A stretch of 64,000 nt of DNA from Streptomyces sp. NBC_00459 (GCF_036013955.1 NZ_CP107903.1:6014001-6078000); one strand, 5' to 3'. Numbered from the stretch's first letter, positions 42,856-52,168 are shown. The notes: a model not told the origin generated them from the letters alone. Numbers and translations are program-made.

Positions 42856-42950
42856 GCAGCCCACCGTAGGAGATGCTCGCCGCTCATCGCGGAGAAGGTC
42901 GGTTTCCGGCCCGGGTGATGTCCGACCTGTCTCCACAGCTGCCCCACCAG

Positions 42951-42985
42951 GTTGACATGGCTCATTCACGTGATGTCCACATGTG
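42951..42985 (+). promoter_or_regulatory. Candidate PHO box upstream of the pst-like operon
   Basis: Three direct repeats at exactly 11-bp spacing: TGACATG (42953), ATTCACG (42964) and GTCCACA (42975). The last two match the GTTCACC-type core of Streptomyces PhoP binding sites, and 11 bp is the known repeat period. A TTGACA at 42952 overlaps and could be a -35 element, but no good -10 is at 16-18 bp. Confidence 0.55.
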
Positions 42986-43014
42986 ACGCGTCGGCACGAC
43001 AGGATCCGGCCATT

Positions 43015-43056
43015 GACTCTCCCCGCGTGGTGCCTTCGGTGCCCGTGGGGAGAGTC
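43015..43056 (+). promoter_or_regulatory. Leader hairpin with T-rich tail, possible attenuator
   Basis: GACTCTCCCC (43015-43024) and GGGGAGAGTC (43047-43056) form a perfect 10-bp stem around a 22-nt loop, followed by GTTTCCGTTTCTT. It ends 24 bp before the pstC start, so the operon mRNA leader would contain a terminator-like structure. Confidence 0.55.
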
Positions 43057-43080
43057 GTTTCCGTTTCTTGAAGGGCGTAC

Positions 43081-44100
43081 GTGGTGTCCACGCAGGTGGG
43101 TTCCGGCAGACCGGAGTCCGACAGACCCGTGCCTCGGCGGCTGTACGCCGCCAGGGGGTTCGGTGACCGGGTCTTCCGGATCCAGTTGACGGCCACGGGG
43201 GTTGTCGTCCTCGCCGTCATGGCGGCCGTCGGGCTGTTCCTGCTGCTGAGGGCGGGGCAGGCTCTGCATGCCCGGGGCCCGGCGTTCCTCACAACTGCCG
43301 CCTGGCAGCCGGACGTTCACAACTTCGGTATCGCCGCCGTACTCACCGGGACCCTGCTGATCGCCCTCGTCGCGGTGGCGATCTCCGTACCGTTGGCCGT
43401 GGGCACGGCCCTGTTCATCTCCGACGTGGCCCCGCGCGGACTGCGCCGCACCCTCGTGAGCATGGTCGACCTGATGGCCGCCGTACCCTCCGTGGTGTAC
43501 GGGCTGTGGGGGCTGTTCTTTCTGCAGCAGCATGTGATCGGGCTGTCGCGCTGGCTGTCCGACTGGCTCGGCTGGATACCGCTGTTCACAGTGGACGGCG
43601 TCCAGCCGGGCGATCCGCTCGCCTCCGACAGTGTGTACACGGCGTCCACCTTCGTCGCCGGGATCGTCGTCGCGCTCATGGTCGCGCCGATCCAGTGCTC
43701 GGTGATGCGCGAGGTCTTCTCCCAGGCCCCGGCGGGCGAGCGGGAGGGCGCCTACGCGCTCGGCGCCACCCGGTGGGGGATGATCCGCTCGGTCGTCCTG
43801 CCCTACGGCAAGGGCGGCATCATCGGCGGCACGATGCTGGGGCTCGGTCGGGCGCTCGGCGAGACCATCGCGGTCTATCTGATCATCTCGCCGGTCTTCA
43901 CCATCCAGCCGCACGTCCTGCAGACCGGCTCGAACTCGGTCTCCTCGCTGATCGCCCTGCACTACGGAGACTCCTCGGAATTCGGGATGTCGGCGCTGAT
44001 GGCGGCGGGCCTGGCGCTGTTCCTGCTCACCCTGGCGGTCAACTTCACCGCCTCGTCCGTCGCGGCCCGCTCCCGCTCCGGCGCCCAGAGCGAGGCATGA
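43081..44100 (+). CDS. pstC: Phosphate ABC transporter permease PstC
   Basis: Membrane subunit of a Pst-type phosphate importer, 339 residues with six predicted helices. The cytoplasmic loop REGAYALGATRWGMIRSVVLPYGKGGIIGG is the PstC EAA-like region (near 222-251), and AAVPSVVYGLWGLF is a PstC signature. It starts at a GTG (GTGGTGTCC) with GAAGGG about 8 bp upstream. It is first of seven genes in one direction; pstA starts one base after its stop. The candidate PHO box and leader hairpin lie upstream. Confidence 0.94.
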   Translation: MVSTQVGSGRPESDRPVPRRLYAARGFGDRVFRIQLTATGVVVLAVMAAVGLFLLLRAGQALHARGPAFLTTAAWQPDVHNFGIAAVLTGTLLIALVAVAISVPLAVGTALFISDVAPRGLRRTLVSMVDLMAAVPSVVYGLWGLFFLQQHVIGLSRWLSDWLGWIPLFTVDGVQPGDPLASDSVYTASTFVAGIVVALMVAPIQCSVMREVFSQAPAGEREGAYALGATRWGMIRSVVLPYGKGGIIGGTMLGLGRALGETIAVYLIISPVFTIQPHVLQTGSNSVSSLIALHYGDSSEFGMSALMAAGLALFLLTLAVNFTASSVAARSRSGAQSEA

Positions 44101-44101
44101 G

Positions 44102-45523
44102 ATGACTGTCGTAGCCGTGGAAGCAGCTTCTGCCGAGTGCGATGCGCTCACCGGGCCCGTCGCGCCGGAAGCAGTGAAAGCCGTACCGCCCCCCGAACAA
44201 CCCCGCCGTATCGGCGGCGTCAGTCGCTCCGCCGTGCTGTCGCTGGCTGGTGCCGCCGCCTCCGCGCTGTGCGTCACGATCCTGCTGTTCGGTGAACTCG
44301 CCCCGTTCTCCGGCACGTTGGGCTTCGTCATCACCGCCTATCTCGTCTTCCTCGCCGTCTACGCGGTGTTGACCGGGTTCGAGGAGGACGGGCAGGCCGT
44401 ACGCGACCGGGTGATGACGGTCGTGCTGTGGACGGCGGCCACGCTGCTGTTCTCCGCCCTCGTCCTCGTCGTCGGGTTCACGGCCTGGCGCGGCAAGGAC
44501 GCCCTGCCGCACGGCAACTTCTTCACCCAGGACATGCAGGCGGCAGGCCCGCTCGATCCCCTGACCAACGGCGGCATCGCCCACGCGATGGTCGGCACGC
44601 TGATCATGATCGCCATCGCGCTGACGATCACCGTGCCGCTCGGACTGGCCTGTGCCGTCTACCTCAACCAGATCCCGGGGCGCTTCTCCCGCTTCGTCCG
44701 CACCATCGTCGAGGCGATGACGGCGCTGCCGTCGATCGTGGCCGGCCTCATGGTGTACGCCGTCTGGATCCTCGGCCTCGGTATGCAGAAGTCGGGCCTC
44801 GCGGCCGGGTTCGCGATCAGCGTGATGATGCTGCCGATCGTGATCCGGGCCTCGGACGTGGTGCTGCGGCTCGTACCGGGCACGCTCACCGAGGCGGCGG
44901 AGGCGCTCGGCGCGCCGCGCTGGCGCACGGTGTGGCACGTCGTCCTGCCCACCGCCCGCTCCGGGCTCGCCACCGCCGTCATCCTCGGCACCGCGCGCGG
45001 CATCGGCGAGACCTCGCCCGTGCTGCTCACCGCCGGCTTCACGGCGGCGCTCAACGCCGACCCGACCGCCGGGCCGATGGTGTCCCTGCCGCTGGCCGTC
45101 TTCAACTTCGTCAAGTCACCGCAGCCGGAGATGATCGCCCGTGGCTTCGGCGCGGCGGCCGTGCTCATGACCATGGTGCTGGTGCTGTTCGTGATCGCCC
45201 GGGTGATCGGCGGACGCGGCCCCGGTCACCAGACCCGCCGCCAGGCCCGCCGCACCGCCCGCGCCTCCCGCCGCGACGTCGCCCGCTTCGACGAACTGCA
45301 CGTACCCGCGTCCGCGGCCGGGTTGTCGTTGTTCGACGCCTCCGCCTCCGCCTCCGAACCCGCGGCAGCCGCCGACGGCGAGGACGTCACCCAGGGGCCA
45401 CCCGCACCCGACTACGAGAGCAGCACGGGTGATGCGGGTGGGTTCGACGGCCCGGCCGGAGGCCGGGCGCCCACCCCTCGACCCGCACCCACCCCCGCAC
45501 CGGCCCCCGGAGAGACCGACTGA
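44102..45523 (+). CDS. pstA: Phosphate ABC transporter permease PstA, extended
   Basis: Second membrane subunit, 473 residues, far longer than the usual 280-300. Extra hydrophobic segments at about 50-95 precede the standard core, whose EAA-like loop is EAAEALGAPRWRTVWHVVLPTARSG (near 264-288). A cytoplasmic tail of about 95 residues (Arg-rich, then Ala/Ser/Pro-rich) follows the last helix. The stop overlaps the next gene (TGATG). PstA-type features (MTALPSIVAGLMVYAVW) are clear. Confidence 0.92.
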   Translation: MTVVAVEAASAECDALTGPVAPEAVKAVPPPEQPRRIGGVSRSAVLSLAGAAASALCVTILLFGELAPFSGTLGFVITAYLVFLAVYAVLTGFEEDGQAVRDRVMTVVLWTAATLLFSALVLVVGFTAWRGKDALPHGNFFTQDMQAAGPLDPLTNGGIAHAMVGTLIMIAIALTITVPLGLACAVYLNQIPGRFSRFVRTIVEAMTALPSIVAGLMVYAVWILGLGMQKSGLAAGFAISVMMLPIVIRASDVVLRLVPGTLTEAAEALGAPRWRTVWHVVLPTARSGLATAVILGTARGIGETSPVLLTAGFTAALNADPTAGPMVSLPLAVFNFVKSPQPEMIARGFGAAAVLMTMVLVLFVIARVIGGRGPGHQTRRQARRTARASRRDVARFDELHVPASAAGLSLFDASASASEPAAAADGEDVTQGPPAPDYESSTGDAGGFDGPAGGRAPTPRPAPTPAPAPGETD

Positions 45524-47304
45524 TGCCCAGCCACCTCACCACCGCTCTCCGGCGCCTGCGTGCGCCGGCGACTCTCGCCGTCCTGCTCGGCGTGGTCGCC
45601 GCGCTGCTCGCCGGGCCGGCAACCGCGCCCGCCGCCGCCGAGAGCTACACCCCGGTCGCCGGGGCCGGCTCCACCTGGGCGGAGAACGCCATCGAACAGT
45701 GGCGCAAGGCCGTCAACCAGTACGGCATGCGGATCAGTTACGCAGGCAGCGGCTCCTCCGACGGCCGTCGGCAGTTTCTCAGCGGCACGGTCGACTTCGC
45801 CGTCTCGGACATCCCGTTCCAGACCAACCCGACCGACGGCTCGGCCGCCGAGCGCCCGTCCTCCGGCAGCTACGCCTACATGCCGATCGTGGCGGGCGGC
45901 ACCTCCTTCATGTACCACCTGACGGTCAACGGCAGGAAGGTCACCAACCTCCGTCTCTCCGGTGACGTGGTCACCAAGATCTTCACCGGGGTCGTGAAGT
46001 ACTGGGACGACCCGGTCGTCAAGGCCGACAACCCGGGGCTGCAGCTGCCGCACCGCGCCGTCGTGCCCGTCGTCCGCTCCGACGGCTCGGGCTCCACCGC
46101 CCAGTTCACGATGTGGATGGCCAACCAGCACACGTCGCTGTGGAAGGCCTACTGCGCCAAGGTCGGCCGAGCGGGCGCCTGCGGGCAGACCTCGTACTAC
46201 CCGACCGTCCCCGGCATGATCGCCCAGTCGGGCGACCCGGGTGTGGCAGGTTACGTCGCCCAGAACTACGGCGAAGGCGCGATCGGCTACGTCAACTACT
46301 CGTACGCCCTCAACGAGGGCTATCCCGTCGCCAAGGTCCTCAACCACGCGGGCTACTACACCGAGCCGACCCCGAAGAACGTCGCCGTCTCCCTCCTCAA
46401 GGCGAGGATCAACACCGACAAGGCCTCCGCCGACTACCTCACCCAGAAGCTCGAAGGCGTCTACAACGACACCGACAAGCGCAACTACCCGCTGTCCAGC
46501 TACTCGTACATGATCCTGCCGCTGAAGGTGCAGGGCACCTTCACCAAGGACAAGGGCAAGACGCTCGGTGCGTTCTCCTACTACTTCATGTGCCAGGGCC
46601 AGCAGCAGGCGCCCCAGCTCGGCTACTCGCCGCTGCCGATCAACCTGGTGCAGGCGGGCTTCGACCAGATCCGCCGGATCCCCGGCGTGAAGACGCAGAA
46701 CATCAACATCAAGGGCTGCAACAACCCCACCTTCAGCGCCGACGGCCGCAACAGGCTTGCCGAGACCGCCCCTTACCCGGCCGCCTGCGACAAGAAGGGC
46801 GCCGCGCCCTGCACCACGGGCAGCGGCGGCGCCAAACCGGCATCGGGGAGCGGTGGTTCGGGCGGTTCCGGAGGTACCGGCGGTACTTCGTCCGGGGGCA
46901 CGACCGGCGGTACGGCGGCTGGGGGCACCACCTCCGGGGGGAGCACCGGCGGCTCGGCGGCCGGCGGAAGTGCGGCGGGCGGCGCGGCGGCGAGCGGGGG
47001 CGGCACCGGGCAGCCGTCCGTCGATCCGGACACCGGGCAGGTGCTGTCCGCGTCCTCCGGTGGCAGCGCCGCCACTGGCCCGGGCGGCGGCAGCGCCGTC
47101 GACGGCACGATCGCTCTGTCCCAGCCGGTCGCCGTGGCCGGCCGCCGCGGCTGGACCGGCACCCAGACCCTGATGCTCCTCGCGGCACTGCTCATCCTCG
47201 GGCTGGTCCTGCTGCCGTCCGCCGTGGCCCGGGCGCTCGGCGCTCGCGGCGACGGCGACTCCCGTACCGACGCCGCCCACACCACGGACGGGGACTCGCG
47301 ATGA
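45523..47304 (+). CDS. pstS: PstS-type phosphate-binding protein with C-terminal membrane anchor
   Basis: Extracytoplasmic binding protein of 593 residues. The Sec signal ends PATAPAAAES, with no lipobox, unlike typical Streptomyces PstS lipoproteins. Phosphate-contacting loops are present: GAGSTWAENA, SGSSDGRRQFLSGTVDFAVSD and RSDGSGSTAQF near 185. A PstS-like LGYSPLP comes late. A Gly/Ser/Thr-rich linker (about 425-520) then leads to one transmembrane helix (LMLLAALLILGLVLLPSAVA, about 548-567), so the domain is tethered to the membrane. The stop overlaps the next start (ATGA). Confidence 0.9.
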   Translation: MPSHLTTALRRLRAPATLAVLLGVVAALLAGPATAPAAAESYTPVAGAGSTWAENAIEQWRKAVNQYGMRISYAGSGSSDGRRQFLSGTVDFAVSDIPFQTNPTDGSAAERPSSGSYAYMPIVAGGTSFMYHLTVNGRKVTNLRLSGDVVTKIFTGVVKYWDDPVVKADNPGLQLPHRAVVPVVRSDGSGSTAQFTMWMANQHTSLWKAYCAKVGRAGACGQTSYYPTVPGMIAQSGDPGVAGYVAQNYGEGAIGYVNYSYALNEGYPVAKVLNHAGYYTEPTPKNVAVSLLKARINTDKASADYLTQKLEGVYNDTDKRNYPLSSYSYMILPLKVQGTFTKDKGKTLGAFSYYFMCQGQQQAPQLGYSPLPINLVQAGFDQIRRIPGVKTQNINIKGCNNPTFSADGRNRLAETAPYPAACDKKGAAPCTTGSGGAKPASGSGGSGGSGGTGGTSSGGTTGGTAAGGTTSGGSTGGSAAGGSAAGGAAASGGGTGQPSVDPDTGQVLSASSGGSAATGPGGGSAVDGTIALSQPVAVAGRRGWTGTQTLMLLAALLILGLVLLPSAVARALGARGDGDSRTDAAHTTDGDSR

Positions 47305-49988
47305 GGATGCACGTGAAGGCGAACAAGCGGATACGTCGACTGCTGACGCGCCTCGTCGCCGGTGCGGCCGTCGGTGCCCTCGCGGGGCTCGCCGTCGCGC
47401 AGACCGCGCCGCCCGCGACCGCCGACACGGGCAGCGGTTCGGCCGTCACCGTCTCCGGACGCGGCGAGTTCAAGGACATGAAGTTCACCGTCAGCCAGAC
47501 CGAGCACCTCACCAGCCAGGCGGTCACCGTCTCCTGGACCGGCGGCACCCCGACCACCCTCGCGGGCACCCTGTTCAACACCGACTTCGTACAGATCATG
47601 CAGTGCTGGGGCGACGACGACGGCACCGTCCCCGCCAACCCCGGCCCCTCGCGCACCCAGTGCCAGTACGGCGCATCCCCGACCACCGACCGGGGCAGCT
47701 GGCCCGGCAACGAGTACGACGACACCCGCAAGGTCTTCTACAGCGCCGCCCCCACCAACTACGGCCAGGACGACCGCTACGGAGCCGGCAACGTGTCCGG
47801 TCTCGGCGAGGTCCCCTTCAAGGCCGTCGACGGCACACTGATCACCTCCGGCACCCAGAACAACGCCCTGTTCAACCGCAACACCACCAACGAGGTCGAC
47901 TTCGCCCGCACCGGCGCCGACGGCACCGGCCGGGAGTACGTCGAGGTGCAGACCGCCAACGAGGCCCCGCACCTCGGCTGCGGCACCCCCGTCCGGCAGA
48001 ACGGGACCGTGAAGCCCCGCTCCTGCTGGCTGGTCATCGTCCCGCAGGGCCATCTCGACCTGGACGGCAAGCCCTACGCCGACACCAGCCAGGTCAACGC
48101 CGGTTCCCCGGTCTCCGCGACCAACTGGAAGAACCGCGTCGCCGTCAAACTCGACTTCAACACTGTCGGCGCCAACTGCGCGCTGGGCTCCGACGAGCGT
48201 GCCACCGGCGGCAGCGAACTCGCCGCCGACGCCATGAGCAGCTGGCAGACCGCCCTCTGCCCGAGCGGCAAGGTGTACGGCTACACGGAACTCGGCGAGC
48301 CCGACACCCGCGCCCGTCTCATCGCCGACGGCACCTCGGGGCTGGCGTTCACCACCCGGGCCCTGGGCACGGACCCGGGCACGACCGCCCCGGCGGACCC
48401 CACCGTCTACGCGCCGACCACGCTCTCGGGCACCGTCATCGGCTTCACCGTCGAACGCAGACCCAAGGCCGGCGCCTCCGAGGCGATCCGCAAACTCGCC
48501 GGGACCAAGGTCGAGTCGCTCGATCTGACCCCCCGGCTGGTCGCCAAGCTGCTCACCGAGTCCTACCGCAACTCTCCCTGGGGAGCGGTCGTCGGCTCCA
48601 CCGCCGCGAAGGGCTACGGCTGGGCGAAGAACAACCCGGCCGGACTGGCCAGCGACCCCGAATTCATCGCGCTCAACCCGGAGTTCGCCGAACTGTCGGT
48701 CCCGGAGACCCCTGCCACCGACACCGACCTGCTCACCGCGCTGGGGCACAGCGACTCGGCGCGCGCGGTCTGGCAGTGGATCGTCTCCGACAAGGAGGCC
48801 CGCAACTTCCTCGCGGGCGTCTCCGACGACTGGGGCATGAAGGTCAACCCGTACTTCAGCACCAACACGGACGTGAACCCCACCGGCTTCGCCTTCGACC
48901 CGGCCGCCATCGACACGTACCCCAAGAGCGACCCGTGGTGCACGATCCCGCCGGGCACCGGTGCCACCGCCGAGCAGTGCATGATCGACTTCCACCCGTA
49001 CGTCTCGGACATGCACGCCGGCGCCCTGCACACCCGGCGCGCCGACAGCCTCTGGAAGGCGACCTGGGACCCGCTGGCGAGCCCGCCCTCCTACAAGACC
49101 CCCGGTCCGCAGACGGTCGGTTCCCGGTTCGTGATCACGGTGACCGACGTGGCCTCCGCCGCCCGCTACGGCCTCCAGACCGCTCGGCTGCGCAACGCCG
49201 CCGGCCGGTTCACCGCACCGACCCCCGCGTCCCTCATCGCCGCCGCGGCGAGCGCGTCCGGCGCCAAGGCCCCCGAGATCGTCCCGGCCAAGGCCACCGC
49301 GAAGGGCGCGTACCCGCTCGCCCAGCTCGTCTACGCGGCAGTGCGCCCGGCGAAGCTCGACGCCGCCGCCCGCAAGGACTACGCGACCCTGCTGACGTAC
49401 GCGGCCGGCAAGGGCCAGATGAGCGGCGCCGACCCGGGCCGCCTCCCGGGCGGCTACGCACCGCTGCCGAAGGCCCTCCGCGACAGGACCGTCAAGGCCG
49501 CCACCGACCTCGCCCACTACACCGGCCCGTCCGCAGACCCGGGCGGCTCCTCTTCCTCCGGTGGCGCGAGCGGGGGGTCCAGTGGCGGCGACACGTCCGG
49601 CGGAGGCTCCGGCACCTCCGGCGGCCTGGGCGGTTCGGGCGGCACACAGGCCGGGACCGCGACCGACGGCGGTGCGGCCGTCGGTGCCGCGTCCGGCGGC
49701 GGCGCGAGCACGAAGCCCAGCGACCGGCCCTCGTACGGCGGCGGCCAGGCCGTCGAGACCACCGCCCTCGGCACCACGCCCGCCGACCCGGCCAACGCGC
49801 TGCGCTACGCCGTCCCGGTGGGCGCCGCGCTCGGCGCCGCCGCCGGTATCGGGGCGCCCTTCGCGGGCGGCGGCAGGCTGCGGTTGCCGCTCCGGGTCCC
49901 GCTCCCCGGCGGTCGCACCGTGACCGTCGTCCCTCAACTCACCCTGCCGGAACGGCTGCGCAGGCTGCTGCCACCCGGCCGGGGCTGA
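47301..49988 (+). CDS. Large secreted protein with diverged PstS-like region
   Basis: An exported protein of 895 residues, translationally coupled to pstS (ATGA). The signal peptide is LVAGAAVGALAGLAVAQTA. The first 250 residues after it have several cysteines in beta-rich sequence (IMQCWGDDDG, HLGCGTPV, RSCWLVIVPQG) and match no domain I recognise. Around 400-720 the layout recalls PstS: LTPRLVAKLLTESYRNS early and YPLAQLVYAAVRPAKLDAAARKDYATLLTY with GGYAPLPKAL late. The phosphate-binding RxDGSG motif is absent. A Gly/Ser-rich linker precedes a weakly hydrophobic segment (VPVGAALGAAAGIGAPFAGG) and a basic end. Confidence 0.75.
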   Translation: MRMHVKANKRIRRLLTRLVAGAAVGALAGLAVAQTAPPATADTGSGSAVTVSGRGEFKDMKFTVSQTEHLTSQAVTVSWTGGTPTTLAGTLFNTDFVQIMQCWGDDDGTVPANPGPSRTQCQYGASPTTDRGSWPGNEYDDTRKVFYSAAPTNYGQDDRYGAGNVSGLGEVPFKAVDGTLITSGTQNNALFNRNTTNEVDFARTGADGTGREYVEVQTANEAPHLGCGTPVRQNGTVKPRSCWLVIVPQGHLDLDGKPYADTSQVNAGSPVSATNWKNRVAVKLDFNTVGANCALGSDERATGGSELAADAMSSWQTALCPSGKVYGYTELGEPDTRARLIADGTSGLAFTTRALGTDPGTTAPADPTVYAPTTLSGTVIGFTVERRPKAGASEAIRKLAGTKVESLDLTPRLVAKLLTESYRNSPWGAVVGSTAAKGYGWAKNNPAGLASDPEFIALNPEFAELSVPETPATDTDLLTALGHSDSARAVWQWIVSDKEARNFLAGVSDDWGMKVNPYFSTNTDVNPTGFAFDPAAIDTYPKSDPWCTIPPGTGATAEQCMIDFHPYVSDMHAGALHTRRADSLWKATWDPLASPPSYKTPGPQTVGSRFVITVTDVASAARYGLQTARLRNAAGRFTAPTPASLIAAAASASGAKAPEIVPAKATAKGAYPLAQLVYAAVRPAKLDAAARKDYATLLTYAAGKGQMSGADPGRLPGGYAPLPKALRDRTVKAATDLAHYTGPSADPGGSSSSGGASGGSSGGDTSGGGSGTSGGLGGSGGTQAGTATDGGAAVGAASGGGASTKPSDRPSYGGGQAVETTALGTTPADPANALRYAVPVGAALGAAAGIGAPFAGGGRLRLPLRVPLPGGRTVTVVPQLTLPERLRRLLPPGRG

Positions 49989-50061
49989 GCCCCGGAGCCT
50001 CCGGCCCACCGGCCGGGGCTCCCCACAGACGGCCGCCCGCCCCGAATCGCAGTCGGGGCGG
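49987..50061 (+). terminator. Two tandem hairpins after the 895-residue gene
   Basis: GAGCCCCGG (49987-49995) pairs with CCGGGGCTC (50013-50021), and CCGCCCCGA (50037-50045) pairs with TCGGGGCGG (50053-50061). The first overlaps the stop codon. They could partly terminate or process the operon transcript; the following 79 bp may hold a separate promoter for the next gene. Confidence 0.6.
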
Positions 50062-50140
50062 ACAGCCCGTACCACCCTGCCATACCCGCAAGATCTGCCA
50101 GATCCATCGGTTCCACACGACGCACAACAGGAGAACCTCG

Positions 50141-52123
50141 ATGCGCAGAACGCGCCTCACGGCGGCCATGGTCGCCGCCGCTGTGGTGTCCGGCACGCTG
50201 GCTCTCGCGAGCCCGGCGTCCGCCGACCCCACCCCCGCCGGAACGTTCCGCCAGCTCGTGGGCGTGGGTTCCGACACCACCCAGGACGTCCTGAACGCCC
50301 TCGCCGGTGACACCGTCAACGAGAAGAGCTACGCCGGCTCCGCCGTGAAGTCGACGGCCGGCGCCGGCCTCGCCTCGTACGACGCGATCGGCTCCGCCAC
50401 CATCCAGACCCGCACGGGCGGCACGACGTTCACCCGGCCCAACGGCTCCGGCCCCGGCCGGACCGCGCTCAGCATGTCGCTGACGGGCGACCTGTTCCCC
50501 AACGCGACGGGCGTCTCCGTCAAGGGCCAGGTCGACTTCGCCCGCTCCTCAGGCGGTCCGAGCGTCTCCGGCACCGCGCTCACCTACATCCCGTTCGCCC
50601 GGGACGCGGTCGGTGTCGCGGTCCGCGGCTCCGGCCTCGACACCCTGACGGTCGACCAGCTGCACGACGTCTACGCGGCCGGCAGCGACCACAAGGTGAA
50701 CGGCCAGACCGTGCACCCGGTCCTCCCGCAGAGCGGCTCCGGCACCCGCAAGTTCTTCCTCGGGGCGATCAACCTCGCCGAGAACACGGTCGACACCAGC
50801 ATCCCGACCGTCCAGGAGAACCAGGCCGACGCCGCGCTCACCCAGGACGGCTCGCTCGTGCCGTTCTCCGTGGGCAGCTGGATAGCGCAGAGCAACGACA
50901 TCGCCCCCGACCACAGCAAGACCGCGATCGCCGCCGGTGCGCACCTGGCGAGCGTCACGCTGCCCGGCGACTCCGGTGCCACCAGCCCGGTCACCACGGT
51001 CAACGGCAAGCTCGCCCCGGTCGGCGGCTACTACGAGAACCCCACCTTCGGCCGCGACGTCTACAACGTCGTCCCGACCCGGGCGATCGACCCGAGCAGC
51101 GTCTTCTTCGACAAGGACCTCTACGACGTCTTCGTCACCAGCGGCACCCACGAGGCGGCCCTCGCCTCCGACGCCTCCGAGGCCGTCATCGCCAAGTTCG
51201 GCTTCGTGAACGAGTCGTACAACGGCTCGGTCAACCTCGCCAAGCACGCCAAGGTCGGCGGCCTGGAGATCAGCGGCCTCGAAGCCAAGACGCCCGCCAA
51301 GCCCGTCCTGAAGACCACCCTCGGCGACGCGAGCGTCAAGCTGGCCTGGACCGCTCCGAGCCCCGCCCCGGCCCAGCCCGTCACCGACTACCGCGTGACG
51401 CTTCTCGGCGCAGACGGCGGCGTCGTGGCCACCAAGGACGTCCCGGCCACCACCACGTCGTACACCTTCACGGGCCTGGCCGTCGGCACCTACACCGCCT
51501 CGGTCGCCGCCGCCAACCTGATCGGCACCGGCGACGCCGCCTCCTGGACCGGCGCCGTCAAGTACGCCAGCACCACGAAGGCGACCGCCGCCACCACCGC
51601 GTACGGCGTCGCCCCGAAGGTCGCCGTCACCGTGACCGGCACCCACGGCGTCGTCCCCGCAGGCAAGGTCACCGTCAAGGAGGGCGCGACCACCCTCGGC
51701 ACCGGCACCCTGAACAGCGCCGGCAAGGTCACCGTCAGCCTGTCGAACCACCTCAAGGTGGCCACGCACACGCTGACCGTCTCCTACGCGGGCGCCGCCA
51801 AGCTCAACTCCTCCTCGGTGAGCGTCTCCCTGAAGGTCACCAAGGCGACCCCTGCCGTCACCGCCACCGCCCCGGCCTCGATCAGCCACACGGCCGCCGC
51901 CAAGGTCACGGTGAAGGCCACCGCGACGGGCACCACGCCCGCCGGGACGGTCCGCGTCTACGAGGGCACCCGCATCCTCGCCACCGGCACGCTCAGCGCC
52001 GGGAAGGTGACCGTCACCCTGCCGAAGCTGGCCAAGGGCAAGCACACGCTGCACGCCTTCTACGCCGGTTCGACGACGGTGAACTCGAAGAGCGGCCCGA
52101 ACTTCGTCGTCAAGTCCACCTGA
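50141..52123 (+). CDS. PstS-like secreted protein with Ig-like repeats
   Basis: An exported protein of 660 residues; AGGAG lies 8 bp before the ATG. The signal peptide is AAMVAAAVVSGTLALASPASA. Residues about 30-380 resemble a PstS fold (GVGSDTTQDVLN, GQVDFARSS, VDQLHDVYAAG, LPQSGSGTRKFFLGAI), but the Arg/Asp phosphate contacts differ from the canonical RxDGSGT. A fibronectin-III-like domain (about 390-475) is followed by two Big_5/Ig-like repeats (LKVATHTLTVSYAGAAKLNS and LAKGKHTLHAFYAGSTTVNS). No transmembrane anchor or sorting signal is present, so it is likely released or bound to a partner. Confidence 0.82.
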   Translation: MRRTRLTAAMVAAAVVSGTLALASPASADPTPAGTFRQLVGVGSDTTQDVLNALAGDTVNEKSYAGSAVKSTAGAGLASYDAIGSATIQTRTGGTTFTRPNGSGPGRTALSMSLTGDLFPNATGVSVKGQVDFARSSGGPSVSGTALTYIPFARDAVGVAVRGSGLDTLTVDQLHDVYAAGSDHKVNGQTVHPVLPQSGSGTRKFFLGAINLAENTVDTSIPTVQENQADAALTQDGSLVPFSVGSWIAQSNDIAPDHSKTAIAAGAHLASVTLPGDSGATSPVTTVNGKLAPVGGYYENPTFGRDVYNVVPTRAIDPSSVFFDKDLYDVFVTSGTHEAALASDASEAVIAKFGFVNESYNGSVNLAKHAKVGGLEISGLEAKTPAKPVLKTTLGDASVKLAWTAPSPAPAQPVTDYRVTLLGADGGVVATKDVPATTTSYTFTGLAVGTYTASVAAANLIGTGDAASWTGAVKYASTTKATAATTAYGVAPKVAVTVTGTHGVVPAGKVTVKEGATTLGTGTLNSAGKVTVSLSNHLKVATHTLTVSYAGAAKLNSSSVSVSLKVTKATPAVTATAPASISHTAAAKVTVKATATGTTPAGTVRVYEGTRILATGTLSAGKVTVTLPKLAKGKHTLHAFYAGSTTVNSKSGPNFVVKST

Positions 52124-52138
52124 TTCCAGCCCCACCCC

Positions 52139-52168
52139 GTCGGGGGACCGCCGCCACGGTCCCCCGAC
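52139..52168 (+). terminator. 12-bp hairpin between the Ig-repeat and sortase-like genes
   Basis: GTCGGGGGACCG (52139-52150) and CGGTCCCCCGAC (52157-52168) form a perfect stem with loop CCGCCA, 15 bp after the stop codon. It probably reduces or ends transcription into the sortase-like and pstB genes. Confidence 0.75.

Noticed and set aside
46773..50075. Very long open frame on the minus strand through the Pst-like operon
   Set aside because: It is the GC-bias mirror of the plus-strand genes: its translation is low-complexity Gly/Arg/Val sequence without domains.
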